Source of the DNA: Arthrobotrys musiformis
Lineage: Eukaryota; Ascomycota; Orbiliomycetes; Orbiliales; Orbiliaceae
DNA: 64,000 nt
NCBI GenBank assembly: GCA_036971715.1
Contig: JAVHJL010000004.1
Span: 682,001 to 746,000, forward strand
Direction: 5' to 3'
The position numbers and the translations under genes were made by a program. The notes beneath the pieces were generated by a model. That model saw only the letters and a list, made by a program, of their open reading frames with translations. It did no database searches and had not been told where the DNA came from. Below, piece by piece: positions 51,107-63,484 of the stretch. The first letter of the stretch is position 1. Each line of letters begins with the position of its first letter.

Positions 51107-51854
51107 TTAGCTAATTGATATGGTGCGGTGCGATAAGCAGGAACAATCGATGCAGATGGGGGGCTGGGTTATGGTATATTGAGTATGGATTCTGAAGTAC
51201 AGATAGCATTTCAAATTCAAACATTAGAAGGCTACAGTTACCTACCTAGGTATATACGATGTCTGGGAACGAGACTAATTGCTATATATTAAGGTGGCCG
51301 GGGAGTTGGGTACCTGTATTTTTAAGAAAGCACCTTTGCTCTCGTCAAATATATATTGTCACGAGTAGTTGGATCCATGGAAGTTTTTAGCTCCACGTTT
51401 TCGGCTTTTCTCGCAAGCTAGTCTCAATGTATCGCGTGGCCTCCTCGCAAGGGCCTAATACCTATGGGGTATGCTGGCATCATTTAGGAAAGCTGGCTTC
51501 TGCCAAGAAAAGGTGTTGCATGTGTGGCATTTTGTAGCTCTGAGCTTTGCCACGAGGAATTCTGTGGCTGTTCAGGGATACAGTGGCGCATAACAGTGGG
51601 AGGACAAGTCTCAACTTCCAGCATGGTCAATGGTCCCCAAGCCTGGCACCCACGTTGAAGTCGGCCACTACTTCGACCATCCACATTACCTACGACTCGC
51701 ATCCGATTATTCTGTACTTATATAAATCTTTCGACCTTCATCTGCGAATCTACTTATACTTCTACCTCATCCTAATCGCTCTACCTCGACGGACGAAATT
51801 CGGCATCCGAGCTTAGCTGTTAAGCGTGTTGGCATCCGATAAGATAAACTCCAC
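51107..51854. promoter_or_regulatory. Upstream region of SEC31
   Basis: About 750 bp lie between the stop of the ankyrin gene and the SEC31 start. The last 150 bp are pyrimidine-rich with a TATATAAAT-like sequence near 51719-51726, a plausible core promoter about 130 bp upstream of the start codon. No other gene is seen. Confidence 0.4.
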
Positions 51855-54800
51855 ATGGTGAACCTGCGGATTCCTCGGACGGCGACCTTCGCCTGGTCGG
51901 AAGACTCATCGCGTCCGTTACTCGCTACTGGTACGGTTGCTGGAGCCGTTGATGCAGATTTCTCCAATACTACGCACTTGGAGCTTTGGGACCTCGATTT
52001 GGATAGTGGCGTTAGTGAAGATTCGGAGCTCACGCCAAAGGCGACTATAAGCACTGATGCAAGGTACAATTTACCCGTTCGCAAACAATACTACAACGGA
52101 ATTTCTAATAACTTAAATTGTAATAAATAGATTCCACGGTATAGCCTGGGGCAAGACAGGAATTATTGCTGGTGGTTTGGAAAATGGGTCCCTCAACCTC
52201 TGGAAAGCAGAGTCACTTTTGAAAGGGGAAAGGTAGGATATTACCAACATACCATTATTGATAGAGTATTGTCGCTAATATGTATCTTAAGTGATGCCGT
52301 TGAGGCATTGTCGAAGCACACGGGGGCTATCAAAGCTTTGCAGTTCAACCCTTCCAAAGATGAATTGCTGTTGACCGCCGGTGTGCAAGGCGAGGTATGC
52401 TATTCGCACTATTTAGGATTTTGTGGATCTTTCTGATGTCATAACTCTAGATATATGTTTGGGACATTAACAACCCCGCAAACCCTTTTTTGCTCGGAAC
52501 CCGGGCGAGGACAGACGAATTCTCCTCGGTGGACTGGAATAAAAAGATCTCGCACATTTTGTTATCGGGAGGGAAGAATGGTTTGGTTACAGTTTGGGAT
52601 GTCAAGCAGAAGAAGGAGTCCCTTACCTTGAGTCATCTGGGAAGGAAGGAAGTCAGCGCTGTTGCATGGCATCCAGAAAACGTGAGTGCTGGGATATATA
52701 GCAGATGGAACTATGCGCTGACTAGATATAGGCAACAAAACTCTTGACTGCCCTCCCGGACGACTCTAATCCTGTGGTAATGCTTTGGGATCTGCGGAAT
52801 GCTAATGCTCCCGAAAAGGTTGGTACTGGGGAAAAGAAGCTTCCCCTCTCAAGGAAATAGCTAACTCTTGACAGATACTCACCGGCCATGACCAAGGTGT
52901 TCTTTCGCTCGACTGGTGCAAGCACGATCCCAATATTCTTCTGTCCTCCGGAAAAGATAATCGAACAATATGTTGGAACCCGAACTCGGGAGAAATGCTT
53001 GGCGAATTCCCAATGGGCACCAATTGGATGTTCCAGACTCGATTCAGCCCTAAGAATCCCAATTTAGTTGCATCTGCTTCGTTTGACGGCAAGATCAGCA
53101 TCCAATCGCTACAAAGTAAAGGTGGTGTTACTAAAGGAGAAACCACTTCAACCCTGGATGGCGAAGATTTCTTTGCCCGAGCGAGTTTCGACCCCCAAGG
53201 CCCGTCGTTTTCTCTTAAACAAGCGCCAAGGTGGTACAAGCGGCCAGTTGGCGCGTCTTTTGGATTCGGAGGGAAATTGGTTAGTTTCACTACTCCTGAC
53301 GGACAACAAAAGTCCACTGTCAAAATCACAACCTTGGCCGTCGAGTCAGATGTCCGTGCCACTACCGACGCATTTGAAAGCGAGTTGAAAGGTGGAAACT
53401 TTGAAACATTATGCGACAAGAGAATATCAGAACTCACATCGGAACCTGAGAAAGCGGAATGGACTATCTTAAAGGCCTTGTTCGACCCGTCCCCGAAGAA
53501 GAAACTTATTGAGTTTCTAGGGTTTACTAGAGATGCCCCGAAGGCCCAGGAAGAATCCGTCGAGAAGACTGAGGATGTCCAAGTCAATGGAGATTCTAAA
53601 GAACGGAGGCTTTCCGCGATTTTTGGTAGTAGTGGGGAGGACGACGCTTTCCTGAGTGAACTTTCATCTCCGAAAGGCGTCCAAACTAACAATCCTTTCA
53701 ACCTATTCACTGGTAATGACTCCGAGGCTGACAAAACCATTACCAATGCCCTTATTCTTGGCGACTTTGATCGGGCTGTGGATGTGTGCATCCGTGAGGA
53801 TCGACTCTCGGACGCCTTTATGCTTGCTGTTGCAGGTGGTGAAGCGGCTCTTAAGAAGGTCCAGAAAGCTTACTTTAGCAAGCAGACGGATGCCCCGAAC
53901 TACCTACGTCTTCTATCGTCGGTAGTAGAAAAGGACTTAGCGGATGTCGTTCACAACGCCGATCTCGCCGGCTGGAAGGAGGTACTCTGTGCTATTTGCA
54001 CCTACGCCGACGAAAAAGGGTTCCCTCAACTTTGTGAGGCTCTTGGTGAAAGGCTAGAAGTGGAGCTGAAGGCAGCTAGCGAACCACAGAAACGCCAGGA
54101 CGCTGCGACTTGCTACCTTTCGAGTTCTCGATTGGACAAAGTCATTGGGATTTGGATTGAAGAGTACAAAGAAAGCGAAGCAACCATTCTCAAAAACCCA
54201 TCTGAAGGGTCCACCTCCTTCGGTATCCACGTTCAATCTATGCAGAAACTGATAGAGAAGGTTACTGTTTTCAGAGAAGCGACTAAGTTCGTGGACCCGC
54301 AGATGGATGCTACCGCTGACTGGGCGCTCGCTCCACTCTATGACATCTACTGCGAGTATGCGGATGTTCTAGCTGCGCAGGGACAGCTTGACTTTGCCGC
54401 TAGGTATCTTAGCTTGGTTCCATTGAAATACCAACCGGCGGAGATAGCACGAAACCGTGTTAAGATAGCATCTGGACAAGTCGAAACCAAGAAGCCTGCA
54501 GCTGCTGTCCGCACAGTCCCCACAGGTACTGCTCTTAGAACAGCTACCAAATCACCGTACGCTCCTGTATCTGCCCCGCGAACGCAACCCGCACCCACAA
54601 TGTTCACGCCTGTCCAGCCCCCAGCGCCAAGTGTAGTACCACGACTGCAGCCGACTACAGGATATAACCCGCCACAGGTGCAGCCTACTTCTAGGTATAC
54701 GCCTGCTGGTTCATCGGCCACCGCTCCGGCATACGCACCCACTACCCCGGCATACGCATCCACTACCCCAGCATATACACCGTCCATTCCAGCATACCAG

Positions 54801-56084
54801 CCAAGCGCAGGTGTAGGGTCTCGTGCACCTTTCAGTAATTCAAATTCGCCCTTTAGTGGAACGGCAGAGAAGCATACGCCTGCTTCCCTACGCAATGACC
54901 TGCCTGATTGGAATGATGCGCCGATGGTAATTGATACCGGGCGACGTAAGACTCCTTCGGTACCGCCTTCCGCCCCAATCACCACGCCGTTCCCGATGAC
55001 CCAGCCCAACCCATTGGGATCTCCTACGCATCTGCCACCGCCCCCTCGTGGTGGGACGCCTGTGATCCCCACGGGCCCTCCTCGGGCAGGACAGCCTATC
55101 GGGATTTCGTCTGGTCCTCCACCTATGGGCGCCCCTTATAGGTCGCAAACCCCAGGCTCCCAACCCCATAGTCCCTATGTTCCACAATCGCCCCCACAAG
55201 GGCAACCTAGAACCGGCCCGACTCCGCCTCGGGCACACGCTGCGTATGCCCCTCCACCAGCGGCGGCTGGTCCCCCAAGCAACCGGTACACGCCGTCAGC
55301 GCCAACCCATAATGCACCATCCACGATGCCACCAACAGGCCCGAGTCGTGGAATGATCCCCCCGCCAGCTGGTAATCCTTATGCACCACCACCATCATCA
55401 CAGCCGCTATATGGTCAACCAACCCCGCATCAACCGATGTATAACGAGCATGCTCAACCACAAGGTCCACCAATGGCAGGTCCACCAATGGCGGGTCCAC
55501 CAATGGCAGGTCCACCGATGGCAGGGCCGCCGCCCATGGGCCCCCCGAGAGGAGCTGCAGGCCCCCAACAAAGCGGAGGACCACCACCACCGCCACCACC
55601 GAAGGCTGCTACTCCTAAGCCGAAACATCGTATGTCAATTTCAATTTTGTCTTTCTCTAGAACAAACCACTAACATGCATATAGCAAAGGGGGACCGTAG
55701 CCACATCCCAGAACACGGCAGATTACTTTACGAAATCCTTAGTGAGGAGATGGAGCGGGTTACAGCTAACGCACCGGTAGGTTTATTGCGTTTTGACCGG
55801 AGTTTTGAGGCAAATGAAGCTAACAAATACGATCGTAGGCCGACTTCAAAGCTCAAGTTCAGCAACTGGGCAAGCGTCTTGACATCTTCTTTGACCACCT
55901 CAACAACGACGATTTGCTTTCCCATGATGCGACCAGCCGGCTGACTGATGTCTTTGTGCATGTCAAGAATGGAAATTACGACGAAGCTTCGAATGCCTAT
56001 GCGAACGTCCAATCGGATCTTGGAAGCTTCGGAGTGGTACACAAGAAGTTGATCCAGTTGAGCCAGTTTGCGCGATCGGTTTAG
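51855..56084 (+). CDS. sec31: COPII outer-coat protein Sec31
   Basis: Sec31 with Sec13 builds the outer cage of COPII vesicles leaving the ER. Eight exons (51855-52063, 52131-52232, 52292-52394, 52451-52681, 52732-52818, 52875-55629, 55685-55776, 55839-56084) give about 1274 residues, typical for the family. The start MVNLRIPRTATFAWS and WD-repeat blocks (LELWDLD, GSLNLWKAE, IYVWDINN, LVTVWDVKQ, VMLWDLRN, KDNRTICWN) form the N-terminal propeller. An alpha-solenoid follows. From about residue 810 comes a Pro/Ala/Gly/Gln-rich linker with MAGPP repeats that contacts Sar1/Sec23. The C-terminal helical domain (KGDRSHIPEHGRLLYE onward) closes the protein. Five short introns cut the WD part and two the C-terminus, while the largest exon is intron-free. 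Confidence 0.97.
55464..55526 (+). repeat. 15-bp coding tandem repeat in SEC31
   Basis: Four near-identical copies of a CCAATGGCAGGTCCA-type unit encode PMAGP repeats in the proline-rich linker of Sec31. Copies differ at third positions only, so the repeat looks recent or kept by selection on the protein. Confidence 0.8.
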
Positions 56085-56855
56085 ACAGGCCTAACTGGTG
56101 GGTAACAGCTGTAATATTGTTTTATGTCATTAACTCACGTTGAAAGTGCTTTGAGGGATACTGGCTTTTTTGTCTCCCCCTTTATGATATTTTTGTGAAC
56201 AAGCTTGCTTCCTTTTTTTTTGTCCTTTCTTCCTCGACGAAGTAAAAAGACTCTCTGTGTGCTCCTCTTTTCATTGCTTACAAAAAGAATATATGCATTT
56301 TTCTTTGGATCACGATGCTATTTCCCAAGCAAACGATCGATAGAATATAGAGTTTTAGACTTTGTAGAGGCTGTTTCAGCCCTTATTTCAAGTAATTTCG
56401 AGTATAGATGGTAAACTTAGTAGACAATATACCCAAGTATTCGAGATCTTGTAAGGTATTGGATGGGTCAGCGCCTTCATATCTGTGGATGTATTGCACA
56501 ATGTAGCTTTCTCAAGCCATATAAGGTCGACATTGGAGCGTTATGAAGGCTTAGGTCGATTATGGTGAGCCCCCATTATAAGGCTTCCACATACGTTAAC
56601 CATTTGGTGGTCACTGCTATTTCAGCCAGGCTACTGGGTCACGAGTGTGAGTACTCTAAAATGGGGTGTATATATGGGGCGTGGCAGGCTCGGCCGTCGG
56701 TATCCACGAATAAATAAATTTACTGAAATTTATATTCGAGTATAATCCTTCGACGACAACCTAGACTTGACATAATCCTCAACTTACATCCAATCTACCA
56801 TCTAATACCACGATACGAAGTCCAAAAATATAACCTTCTTCTCAAGTTTCACAAT
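56085..56855. other. 3' side of SEC31, no gene
   Basis: The first 300 bp are T-rich and probably hold the SEC31 3' untranslated region. The rest is AT-rich with no recognisable gene. Confidence 0.45.
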
Positions 56856-57270
56856 ATGCCAGACAAAAAGAAGAAAGGCGGCAAAAAGGCCTCGGGTGGA
56901 ACTGGTGGTCAAGGTATGTAGTTATGAAGGCCTCCATCTCGGTTTGAGAGATAGCATGATGAATCGACAAGAGAGCTTCTTGGAGCATCCCATCTTCGAA
57001 AATGAGTAACTGATGAATATTGTCGCCCCGTTCGTATAGGGAATCCAACTCGGCCACCTCAAGCGGAAGACGATAGAGTCGAGCCTTTTCGAAGGACGAT
57101 TAAATCTGATTCTGAGAGTCACGAGCAAATGTTAAACGCAGGTGAGAATCTTTTGCGTCCCGGATAGTAGGGGTTTCCGCTGATGAAATGGGATGTATAC
57201 AGAAAGAAATACTTGGCCCGGGTTATACGAGCGCCCTCAGCCGCCTGGATGGAAACCACCAAGGGCTTGA
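56856..57270 (+). CDS. Possible small Lys-rich protein, unknown
   Basis: Three putative exons (56856-56913, 57040-57141, 57203-57270) join in phase to about 75 residues. The protein starts with a Lys/Gly-rich MPDKKKKGGKKASGGTGGQG, continues with NPTRPPQAEDDRVEPFRR and a polar segment, and ends in a Pro/Trp-rich tail. The donors are GTATGT and GTGAGA, and the acceptors are TATAG and ACAG. I do not recognise a family. If intron 2 is not removed the frame ends nine residues later. On the opposite strand a helical-looking frame (56842-57120) competes for the same DNA. The call rests on splice signals alone. Confidence 0.28.
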
Positions 57271-58772
57271 GATATTGATATTACTGGAGGATTTGGGATT
57301 TAGCAATAGATTGAGTGGGACTGAGAATTGGTATAAAGTGGAATGGGGGAAGGATTTGGTCTGGATGGATGGAAAGGGTTTCTGAACATCGAAGATGGAT
57401 TAGACGCTATTTCGATCTTCTAATTGAATTGGAAGCTTGCCATGTGATTTTCTTCAACAAAGGAGGTGCTTTCAAGGATATGTTCCCGACGAAGGGCCTT
57501 TAATTCGTGGAGATAAACGATAATTAAGCAGGGGAGAGGAAATTCAATTGGTCAAGCTTGGAGAAAGGACTGCAATAAATTATGTTTTTGCCTTGACGTA
57601 CTTGCTATACAGACTCGAGGACTGTAACTACCCAATAGCTAGAGTACTACGTGCTGTATACACTGCCCAAATGAGCAATTTCTATATTGGTACTACTTGC
57701 CCTTCTGGGCCACGCTTGTGTAACATGGTTATGTTGGAGCTGGATAAAGTATCAATGTTTTCCCTGGGCCCTATCATGCAAATTATTAGGGCATCGGATC
57801 CGCGGGGTTTTGTTTATATAAATATGAGGTAAAGAATGGCATGTCGACATGTGAAGACACCTTAACTTCAAATTGAAGGCTAGGCCTGGCATCAATGCAT
57901 TGGAGCTACCAGACACCAGGGCCTCTATAGCTCTATCTTTAACCCATGTTCAAGGAATCATATTTGGTCTCTTAATTTGGAATTGCGACGTTCGATAATT
58001 AATTTCGAGGGGTCAATCCTGGTTACTTTAGGTTCCTTCCTGCAGAATAATAAAGTCCCCACACACCCCACTTCCCCGCCGCGTGGGGGATATTTTATAA
58101 AAGCAAATAGGGGACCTCGGCGGGATGACGCATGCATGCATTAGTAATAAATAGGGTCCAATGCAATGGATCATGAGGACCAAAGACCAACAGGGACTGA
58201 GTTGGCTCGATCCCCTGAGAGCTCGTCTGAATTAATAAAGTTGAGATATCACTCGTCAAATGCCAGTTCCACATGTATAGCACGGTGAGCGAATTCGGGA
58301 AGGGGTCTCTCATTCCAGTGGTCCGTCCATATGCATGGCTTATCGGTTCATACTTGCTATGGGCACTATGGGCGCAAGGGGGCCTGGCTGTACCATGTAG
58401 CAACCACGGGGAGGCCCGGCCTGGTAACTGGCATGATGGGCCAATGCTTGCTTGCCATGTAAAAGTGTGTTGTTGGTTTGGTCTTCTCAGCTAAAATGGC
58501 CGCAGCGCAGCTCTTACTTAAGCTTCGACCCACGTATTCAGAGAGCAGGCGGGACCTGGACGGACTTCAGCTAGTCCCAGTGCTCCTTCACAGGTACCTC
58601 GCTCGGTAGGTGTATATCTTCGCGTGTATAAAGCTCGGACATGCATCCCTCGCTTTGATTGAGAAACCCTCATCGCTTTTACCACCATCCCGACCAGCCA
58701 TAAAGCCACCTACCGAATCACCCGTTCACGTCCTCGATAGCGCTCGCTAAGCTACCTGAAATTAACGAAACG
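57271..58772. other. Intergenic, about 1.5 kb, no gene supported
   Basis: The open frames near 57315-57503 and 57548-57832 have protein-like stretches, but stops, unmatched frames and no family pattern argue against calling a gene. The last 300 bp probably hold the ATE1 promoter. Confidence 0.4.
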
Positions 58773-60675
58773 ATGGATTCCATACGGTCAAAGATGCTTC
58801 ACATTGGGACAACCTCGGTTTTGTATCCGTATGGTAGGCAAAATCTCCATTATGTACAGGATTCGGCGGCTAGCTAACTCGTGTTTGCAGGCTGTAATAA
58901 CAGTTCGTGCGGCTACTGCAAGGTGGACGTCGGTAGTAAGTTACCTCTCGGACGCGGCATACTAAGCGACAGCTAAAGCTTACACGAGGTACCTAAAGAT
59001 AAGTCGTACATGATGTGCGCCCAGACCGAGAGGCCCGCGGGAAACCTCCTTGGGGTTACTCCAGATGATTATAAGGCTATGTTGGACCGTGGTTGGAGGC
59101 GTTCCGGGAACATAATCTATAAACCGGATATGCGAAACTCCTGCTGCCAGGAATACACGATCCGGTTCGTCATATTATCTTGTGAAGTAGCTTGTCGAGT
59201 ACCATAACAGCTATTCTGACAAACAGATATATCTATAGCTTGAAATCTGCCACATTCAAGCCGGTATGTCAAACGGAGCCAGTGTTTTTTTGGAAATAAG
59301 AAGAGATATTCCTAACAAATTGCTTTAGAACTCGAAACAAAGAAAAACAGCTAATGCATGGTCAAATTTCATTCTTGGCCTTGCCTACAAGAGAGAACAA
59401 GCCCAGAAGTATCCAGTATCTCGGCAGTGAGTGTGTCCTCTATACATTCTTTACGACGCGTAGTCTAACATGGGAATCTAGGGAGAAAAAGAGAAAGCGT
59501 CTTTCTGGCTTCAACATTGTCGAGAGGATAGGCGAGCCGGAGTATGCCAACCTGAAATCTAAAAATCCCCTTGAACCGGCCCATAAGTTCGAAGTAGTAT
59601 TGGAGGAGAACACCTTCACCGAAGAAAAGTATTCCTCCCCCGGAACCATTTAAAGCTACCTTGGAAATTAACACTTTGCAAGATTCAACCTTTTTAAACA
59701 TTACCAAAAGAAAATACACAATGATGACGCAACCGAAAGCAGTTTCACACGATTCTTGTGTGTCAACCCATTCAAACCGGCGTATTCGGTGGATGAAAAG
59801 GGTCGAAAAATCGGGGCGTATCATCAGTGTTACTATCTTGACGGACGCTTAATCGCTATGGCAGTTTTGGATCTTCTCCCAGATTGCATTAGTGGTGTTT
59901 ACTTCATGTAAGACGACTCTGTTTTCCTTACCAGTAAAGCTTACTAACACTTTTAAAAACAAAGGTACCATACGGACTTTTCACAGTATGCCCTCGGGAA
60001 ATTGAGCGCTGTCAGAGAGACTGCACTAGCGGAGGAAGGAGGTTACGAATACTATTACATGGGTATCACAGCCCCGTTTGCTATTCGCCGATTTTTCTAT
60101 CCACATTCTGATGTAGATTGATTAGGTTACTACATCCATAGCTGCCCGAAGATGCGGTATAAGTGCGAGTACCAACCGGCAGAGATTCTTGACCCGGAGT
60201 GCTATGACTGGCATCCCTTCGACGACGCTTTCCGAAGTGCCCTGGACCACAAACCATACTATTCACCCTCCCTTGAGAAAATACTCACAGAGGAAGGCTC
60301 AGAGGCCAGTATGGAGCTTCTGAAGAGCTACCATGTAAGGGCAAAAATCAGTATGGAGCCTACGGATGAGGATACTGTTTTCTCAACGGATATGTCTGGA
60401 ATCGTCAAGGTGAAGGATATTGAGCGTGTCATCGGTGTAGCTCAAGTTTTGGTTGGAAAGACATATGCTTTAGCTGAGGTAATCCGCCCCATGTTATCGT
60501 TCCCCTGACCGACGCTGTTGCTAAAGTTGAATATTTTTTGTTTTAGATGATCGTTGGATGGGAGGACTTTCCAATCGATGTTCAAGGAAGCCCCAAAAAT
60601 AAAATTGCTGAAGCAATTGCGACGCTCGGACTAGATATAGCCTCAAGGGTTATCGTCTGTTTAGCTATTGGCTAG
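58773..60675 (+). CDS. ate1: Arginyl-tRNA-protein transferase
   Basis: ATE1 moves arginine from Arg-tRNA to proteins with N-terminal Asp, Glu or oxidised Cys, marking them for the Arg/N-degron pathway. Ten exons (58773-58833, 58891-58935, 58999-59164, 59228-59264, 59329-59426, 59482-59628, 59683-59907, 59965-60062, 60126-60478, 60547-60675) give about 452 residues. Family landmarks are CGYC (Cys26, Cys29) and CCQEYTIR (Cys83, Cys84), the four conserved N-terminal cysteines, plus LDRGWRRSG and YKPDM. In the C-terminal GNAT-like domain FTRFLC, GAYHQCYYLDGRLIAMAVLD, YFMYHTDFSQ, GKLSAVRE and YYMGYYIHSCPKMRYK are typical. The exon carrying CGYC is only 45 nt. All splices keep the frame and bridge conserved blocks. 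Confidence 0.95.
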
Positions 60676-61562
60676 CAGCCGCCTGTACCCTCGTTTTTGC
60701 TCGAACGTCATCACGCAATTTTTGGTTTCCGGAGGTTGAGATTTCTAAATCGCTCGCTGAGTCTAAATCGATTCGTGCAATTGTTGCCCTGCATGGACAC
60801 CTCTTAACCTACCCAGAAACCCTACGGGCCACATTATTCATATGTTTTGTGCAGAATTTGGTCTTTGCAATGCACAATTAGCGGGTAGCACCTGTGATTA
60901 TCCTTAGATCATTTTTTTATAGACTTTGGTCGTCCATATTATTCTGCTTCTATTCACAAATTATTTCGGTTGCTTGATTTATGGGCTATCACAATACTAT
61001 GGAATATCGGTCTATTTGGTAAATTTTCACAGAAAGTTACTTTAGGACCGAAGCTACTCTTAGGCTCTCGTCACTGGCTTCAGGCCTTGTTGCAATTTGG
61101 ACCTTCAACACACAAGGTCAGTTCTGTAGCTACATAGGCCCGGAACTTTAAACTTATCTAGACCGGAAACGATGGCTAATAGCAGCCAGATCTTTTATAA
61201 ATTAGTCACTAAAATGATCTTAATCCGAAACTTTATTCTTAACATTTCTCTTTTCAGTTTGCATTTAATCGTTTATACATATAAAACCCAATATCCACCT
61301 TGGTGGCGCTCGGGCTTCATGAAGCAGAAAACTTTCTTCGGCTCATATGACATACGTTTATATGTTCAAGATAAAGTTAGATCTTAAAACGGGTGGTCCC
61401 AACTTGGCATCGGAACTTAAAGTACCTGACTATCGGAGTGTACCAGTGCGCTGGGTACATATACTCCGGCGGGGCTGGTCGCACGTTGGCACACCGACTT
61501 TCCTAACTTTTCGCGATACCATCCTTCCTCAGGATCGAACAACCATGCTAAGACGATGAGGA
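60676..61562. other. Intergenic between ATE1 and the kinase-like gene
   Basis: This is an AT-rich stretch of about 890 bp. Short open frames near 61172-61559 do not resemble known proteins. It probably contains the ATE1 3' end and the upstream region of the kinase-like gene. Confidence 0.45.
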
Positions 61563-63370
61563 ATGAAGAAAACTTCACCCCCTAAACAAACCCATCGCCG
61601 TTATCTCTACGAGTGGACAGACTTCGAAACCGAAGTTCTAAGTAATATATCAGTCATCCAGCGGCACCGACGCCTCAATTCTACATCGGTAGCGAAGCGT
61701 CGCCAAAGTGTAACTTCGCAAGCGGACTTCCCGTCGTTAGCTGATCTTTCGGATCCGGGGAGTGAGGAGGTTGCTATACTACGGTATTCGGATTTTTTTA
61801 CGCCGTTGTCATCGATTTGGCCGCAGCACGGGTTCCCGGATTTGGCGTTTTCGACGATTCAGCGGAGTAAAGCTTCCGGGTCTACTAATAGGTTTATCGG
61901 GGAGGTGAAGTCGGCTTGGGAGTCTGATATTAGGGAGTGCAATATCAGGAAAGGACTTTCGAGGCTATTGCCTCTGAAGAATACGCTAGGTCGATAACTC
62001 TAGAACCGATGTATTGGAGAAGTGCTAATATATCTTTCTGTAGCTCAAGTCATAACCTATATGTACAACTACAAACTTCGATACGGGTTTCTATCAACGT
62101 ACAAAACTTATATCTTTATCAAACGCGACGACGACTTTCGATACCTGATTTCCGTACCGATTAGCGCGAGGCAAACTCGGCCGACGTTGAGGGAGTGCTT
62201 GGGGCATCTAAACTATCTCACCAGCGGGAATGGATACTTCTACGATTCCATAGTAGACTTGGGAACCATTGTTTCCGGGCTTCTTCAAAGCATGACTCTC
62301 GAAAATTTAAGAGCCGACGAGAGAGAACAAAGCCTTCTCGATAGAGAGGTTGCCGGACAACTCGATAGGGTACAGAATATTCTTAGAAATACTGAACTTC
62401 GCAACTCTTTATCTCGGTCTAGGAGGAACTCGTTAGGCCTAGTGGTCTCGTCGCGAAGGGGGTCGACGGGACCTCCGCCTGCTCCGTCGTCGAGAAATAC
62501 ATCCATAACGAGCGGCGTACCCGGTACTTTACCGGTACGGAAAGAACCGGCGTTCCGTCAGAAATCCTTAGGCGCGATACTGGAGCGAAAAGAATCACCA
62601 CCTTTACCAATTCGAAAACCAAAACCGCCGATACCAGAGACTCGACCTTTAGGCCATGAAATTGAAAAAAGCGGGCTTCCTTCGCATTTATTCGACCTCA
62701 GTCAAATGGAGCCAAATAAGGTTTTTGTGAAAGATGAGGCGAGAGGGATCACGCACACTTTCAAGATACAAAGATGCCCTGAGTCGAAAGGCCAGGATCT
62801 TGATCGTGGGGTGTATTATACTACATATACTGGGCGACCGGCTGTTATGAAGTTCTTTGGGGATGGTCTGGGATGGACGGCTTTATCAATGTAAGTCGCA
62901 CAAGACCAAGTACTTCTATACAACGCTGCTGACTATCTCGCTTCTATAGGTGGCAGCAAGAATGCGAAGCCCGAGATAAGCTACAGCGAACCAATATCAT
63001 ACCCGAGCTATATCTCGCTGGGGAGGTTATACTGGGGAGGTTCGGATATCGAACCTGTCGCGGGTTTGCAATAATTATGGAGAGAGTAGAGGGTGAGACA
63101 CTTTCAAACATTCAGATGTCTCCTGTAGAAAGAGATGAATTCCAGGTAGCCTTTTTAGAGGCCATGATTCTAGTCAGAAAACAGAACATGATTCATGGAG
63201 AACCGAGCCGGAGCAATGTTATGTGGAATCGGGATCAGCAAAGGGTAATTCTGTTGGATTGGAAGGAATGGTGGGAGAATGAATATGGTTTAGAGCCTCA
63301 TGAGAGAGAGCTCGAGATCATTATGATGAGGAACGAGAGGGTCCGGAGGTCATCCTTAAAGCCTTCTTAG
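61563..63370 (+). CDS. Protein-kinase-like fungal protein, altered catalytic loop
   Basis: Three exons (61563-61989, 62044-62890, 62950-63370) join in frame to about 564 residues. The N-terminal 220 residues hold a block with FIGEVKSAWE and QVITYMYNYKLRYGFLSTYKTYIFIKR, as in fungal kinase-fold proteins with an upstream nuclease-like module. A Ser/Pro-rich linker follows (about 290-370). The C-terminal part has GRPAVMKFFGDG (a likely ATP-site Lys), an IIMERVEGETL hinge region, the loop IHGEPSRSNVMW (Glu509 where Asp is usual, Asn514 kept) and VILLDWKEW with Asp528 as the metal-binding DFG-like position. The start is the first Met of the frame, and more N-terminal sequence is possible. The substrate and role are unknown. 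Confidence 0.7.
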
Positions 63371-63484
63371 GCAAGCATACCTGCCCATGCATGCATAACT
63401 AGCTTCCACGAGTTCGCGTCTAGCTGCATCCATACAATATGGTATTAGTAATATGTACATGGTATTTAGCTATAAATACAGAAA

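Noticed and set aside
57300..57832. Plus-strand frames after the small Lys-rich protein
   Set aside because: Connecting them needs a 29-nt intron or reading through stops, and no family is recognised, so they are probably chance or very old remnants.
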